From Methyloprofundus sp. (GTDB lineage: Bacteria; Pseudomonadota; Gammaproteobacteria; Methylococcales; Methylomonadaceae), in NCBI GenBank assembly GCA_013138555.1, contig WTCN01000254.1, forward strand, positions 1 to 7,927: a stretch of 7,927 nt of DNA. The letters run 5' to 3'. The position numbers and the translations under genes are program-made. Position 1 is the stretch's first letter. The number at the start of each line of letters is the position of its first letter. The notes under the pieces are model-generated. The model was not told where the DNA came from, made no database searches, and saw only the letters and a list, made by a program, of their open reading frames with translations. This document shows positions 6,123-7,927 of the stretch, in pieces.

Positions 6123-6797
6123 ATGTTTTCCAATAAAGCCTTGCTGAAAGGCTTATTAACTCTATCCAGCATGGTGCTACTGGGTTTACTGATTAACTTT
6201 GTGTTATCAGCCACTGATTTCAATCAGGCCTGGATTGATAGTCAAGTCAAAAATCAAGGTATCACTGGGATTTTATATTTTATCTTACTTTGCATGCTTA
6301 CCACAGCATCTGGTCTACCACGACAATTAGCCGCATTTTTAGGAGGCTATGCTTTTGGTGTGCTTAATGGCGCGCTATTAGCAACACTCGGTGCAACCTT
6401 TGGCTGTATTTTAACTTTCTACTTTGCACGCATTTTAGCAAGGTCAATGATCAAAAAAAGATTCCCTAACAAAGTAAATGGCATCAATCGTTTTTTACAT
6501 CATCATGCTTTTACAAAAACCATTATTATTCGTTTATTACCGATAGGCAGCAATTTGATAACGAATCTGGTTGTCGGTGTTACTCACGCCAAAGCGAGTC
6601 ATTTCATTGCCGGCTCTTTTATTGGCTATTTACCGCAAATGATTATTTTTGCCATTGCGGGTAGTGGTGTCGAAGTCTTATCTTTTTGGAAAATTGCTTT
6701 AAGTGCTGTGCTGTTTATTGTCTCCTCTTTACTCAGTGCGCGATTATATCGTCAATACAAAATGGATAAGCAAACTCGTGAATCTTTAGCGACGTAG
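6123..6797 (+). CDS. TVP38/TMEM64 (VTT, DedA-superfamily) membrane protein
   Basis: This is a polytopic inner-membrane protein of 224 residues. Landmarks counted from the ATG at 6123 are a first hydrophobic helix (about 10-30), GLPRQLAAFLGGYAFG (64-79), NGALLATLGATFGC (82-95), and RLLPIGSNLITNLVVG (137-152), the arginine-proline-asparagine-glycine signature of the VTT core. Helices at about 160-182 and 190-206 follow, then a basic tail. Relatives in the DedA superfamily have been shown to move undecaprenyl phosphate or phospholipids across the membrane. For TVP38 proteins in general the substrate is unknown. I chose ATG 6123. A TTG at 6093 in the same frame would add ten residues coded by the palindromic repeat, which is unlikely. 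No good ribosome site precedes either. The position between a polyprenyl-sugar synthase and a GT39 suggests a role in handling the lipid carrier, which is inference. Confidence 0.85.
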   Translation: MFSNKALLKGLLTLSSMVLLGLLINFVLSATDFNQAWIDSQVKNQGITGILYFILLCMLTTASGLPRQLAAFLGGYAFGVLNGALLATLGATFGCILTFYFARILARSMIKKRFPNKVNGINRFLHHHAFTKTIIIRLLPIGSNLITNLVVGVTHAKASHFIAGSFIGYLPQMIIFAIAGSGVEVLSFWKIALSAVLFIVSSLLSARLYRQYKMDKQTRESLAT

Positions 6798-6831
6798 GGA
6801 TATTGCATAACAATAAAATAATGAGATTAAT

Positions 6832-7785
6832 GTGTCGATAAATATAGCTTATTGGTTTGATTTAAACCGTTTCAAGTCAGGTAATGACCCTCAGTTTAAT
6901 CTGGTATGGTTACTTATTTTTGCACTCACTATCATTTTTATCGGCTTAGGTTTACGCGAGCCATGGCCTGCCGATGAACCGCGCTTTGCTCAGGTTGCCA
7001 GAGAAATGGTTGAAACGGGGCAATGGTTTTTCCCGATGCGCGGAGGAGAACTTTATCCTGATAAACCGCCTGTTTTTATGTGGTGTATTGCCTTTTTTTA
7101 CTGGCTTTCTGGCTCAATAAAAATTTCATTTTTATTGCCTTCAGCAATTTGTTCACTGCTCACTACTTTTCTAGTCTACGATCTTGGTCGTCGTTTTTGG
7201 TCTCCTCAAGTTGGCTGGCGCGCTGCAATCTTATTGCTGTTAACGATTCAATTTACCTTACAGGCAAAAACGGCACAAATTGATGCGGTCTTGTGTTGCT
7301 GGACGACGATTGGCTGTTATGGATTATTAAGACATTTATTATCAGACGGTCACTGGCGCTGGTATTTTATTGGCTGTTTTTTTATGGGCATAGGCGTTAT
7401 CACTAAAGGCGTTGGCTTTTTGCCAATTTTGATGTTGATACCCTATGTTATGCTAAGGATATTTCAGCCAAAAGAGCATGAGATTCAAGGTAGCTGGCAA
7501 TGGGCAGCGGGTGTTCTCGCCTTACTGGCGGCTGTTTTACTATGGTTTATTCCTATGCTAATATTAGTTGAACAGTCTAATAACCCTTTATTTGAACAGT
7601 ATCGAGATAATATTTTATTCAAACAGACGGCAACACGCTATGCTAACCCCTGGCATCATATCAAGCCATTCTGGTACTACCTTGTTTCAGTCATTCCGCT
7701 CTTCTGGTTGCCGATAAGTTTAATGCTGCCCTGGCTATTTAAGCATTGGAAAAAGGGTGTGATTAAAAGTGTGTGGATCTGCTAA
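6832..7785 (+). pseudogene. Truncated ArnT/PMT-like GT39 glycosyltransferase
   Basis: This is the N-terminal part of a multi-helix GT-C enzyme of the ArnT/PMT_2 group, which takes a sugar from a polyprenyl phosphate and attaches it to a periplasmic acceptor such as lipid A. The first periplasmic loop has LREPWPADEPRFAQVAREM (41-59), with the catalytic-type acidic pair Asp48-Glu49. LYPDKPPVFMW (74-84) and QIDAVL (149-154) follow. About eight hydrophobic segments can be seen (roughly 24-40, 86-93, 98-116, 129-143, 152-170, 178-205, 224-247, 281-303). Family members usually have 500 or more residues; this one stops at 317. Similarity ends near Lys308 (codon 7753-7755), and the last nine residues look foreign. 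No frame after that point continues the protein, so a frameshift is excluded in favour of insertion or rearrangement. The start is GTG at 6832 with GAG at 6823-6825. Activity is doubtful because the C-terminal helices and periplasmic domain are missing. Confidence 0.85.
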
Positions 7786-7813
7786 AATTATATTATTTGC
7801 ATTGACATAATTT
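7756..7813. mobile_element. Possible left end of an insertion element
   Basis: GT39 coding similarity stops at about 7755. The next bases begin GGGTGTGATTAAAAGTGTG and lead into AT-rich DNA, then a new ATG at 7814. A sharp break inside a gene followed by a short leader and a new frame is what an insertion-sequence edge looks like. The other end and any target duplication lie outside the window, so no inverted repeat can be confirmed. Confidence 0.4.
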
Positions 7814-7927
7814 ATGAAACCTAGTGAAGACCAAGAATTGATGCGCCGCCTTAATCAACATCCTAAATTACGTGATAGATTAGAGTCCTTACTTAATGTT
7901 GTTGAAAATGTAGACGGAGACTGTACT
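7814..7927 (+). CDS. Partial ORF, possible insertion-element protein
   Basis: Thirty-eight codons are open to the window edge, starting MKPSEDQELMRRLNQHPK. They continue as a charged, leucine-rich stretch with LLNVVENVDGDC at residues 26-37, likely helical or coiled-coil in the first part. There is no signal peptide or membrane segment. From memory, the style resembles the start of proteins linked to ISKra4-type insertion elements, but I cannot confirm that here. Its position directly after a gene that breaks off abruptly supports a mobile-element origin. No clear ribosome site precedes the ATG. TTGACA at 7802-7807 is too close to the start to serve as its -35. The reading frame itself looks real; the function is uncertain. 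Confidence 0.55.
   Translation, partial: MKPSEDQELMRRLNQHPKLRDRLESLLNVVENVDGDCT

Noticed and set aside
7080..7283. Plus-strand ORF of 67 codons
   Set aside because: It is an out-of-frame reading of the GT39 membrane helices.
7740..7790. Simple frameshift in the GT39 gene
   Set aside because: All three forward frames stop within a few codons and none resumes GT39-like sequence before the new ORF.
1..7927. CRISPR array, tRNA, rRNA or defence system
   Set aside because: No regularly spaced direct repeats, no RNA gene signatures, and no nuclease, toxin or helicase-like protein were seen on either strand.

Overview
The window looks like chromosomal DNA of a gammaproteobacterial methanotroph or methylotroph (Methylococcales-like). 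This is inferred from a fragment of a lanthanide-type methanol dehydrogenase (XoxF), AT-rich coding sequence, lipopolysaccharide (LPS) core genes of gammaproteobacterial type, and REP-like intergenic palindromes. The species cannot be read from the sequence.

Layout. Bases 1-113 hold a cut-off palindromic repeat and two small hairpins, with no recognisable gene. Bases 114-704 (+) are the 3' third of a xoxF-type gene; it has lost the part that binds most of the cofactor and is best called a pseudogene. A strong terminator follows (717-788). Bases 837-4914 (-) are a tightly packed four-gene LPS core operon, transcribed from the right: WaaE-like GT2, WaaQ-like heptosyltransferase, WaaG-like GT4, then a second GT4. 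Joints are one direct abutment and two 4-base overlaps. Bases 4915-5285 are a divergent regulatory region with extended -10 candidates facing both ways and a REP pair (BIME-like) between them. Bases 5286-7785 (+) carry a membrane-glycan cassette: a dolichol-phosphate-mannose-synthase-like GT2, a VTT/TVP38 (DedA-superfamily) membrane protein and an ArnT/PMT-like GT39. The last is truncated after about 308 residues. Its end is followed by a new reading frame (7814 onward, open at the window edge) that may belong to an insertion element.

How the genes work together. The minus-strand operon would add sugars to the inner and outer core of LPS on the cytoplasmic face of the inner membrane. The plus-strand cassette has the parts of a lipid-carrier pathway: the GT2 charges polyprenyl phosphate with a sugar, and the GT39 transfers it to a periplasmic acceptor such as lipid A or core. 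The VTT protein may help recycle or flip the carrier. Because the GT39 is broken, the pathway is probably inactive here unless another copy exists.

The most noteworthy points are the GT2-VTT-GT39 cassette, the truncation of its last gene next to a probable mobile-element gene, the xoxF remnant at the other end, and two distinct families of palindromic repeat. I did not find a clearly new defence system, CRISPR array or RNA gene.
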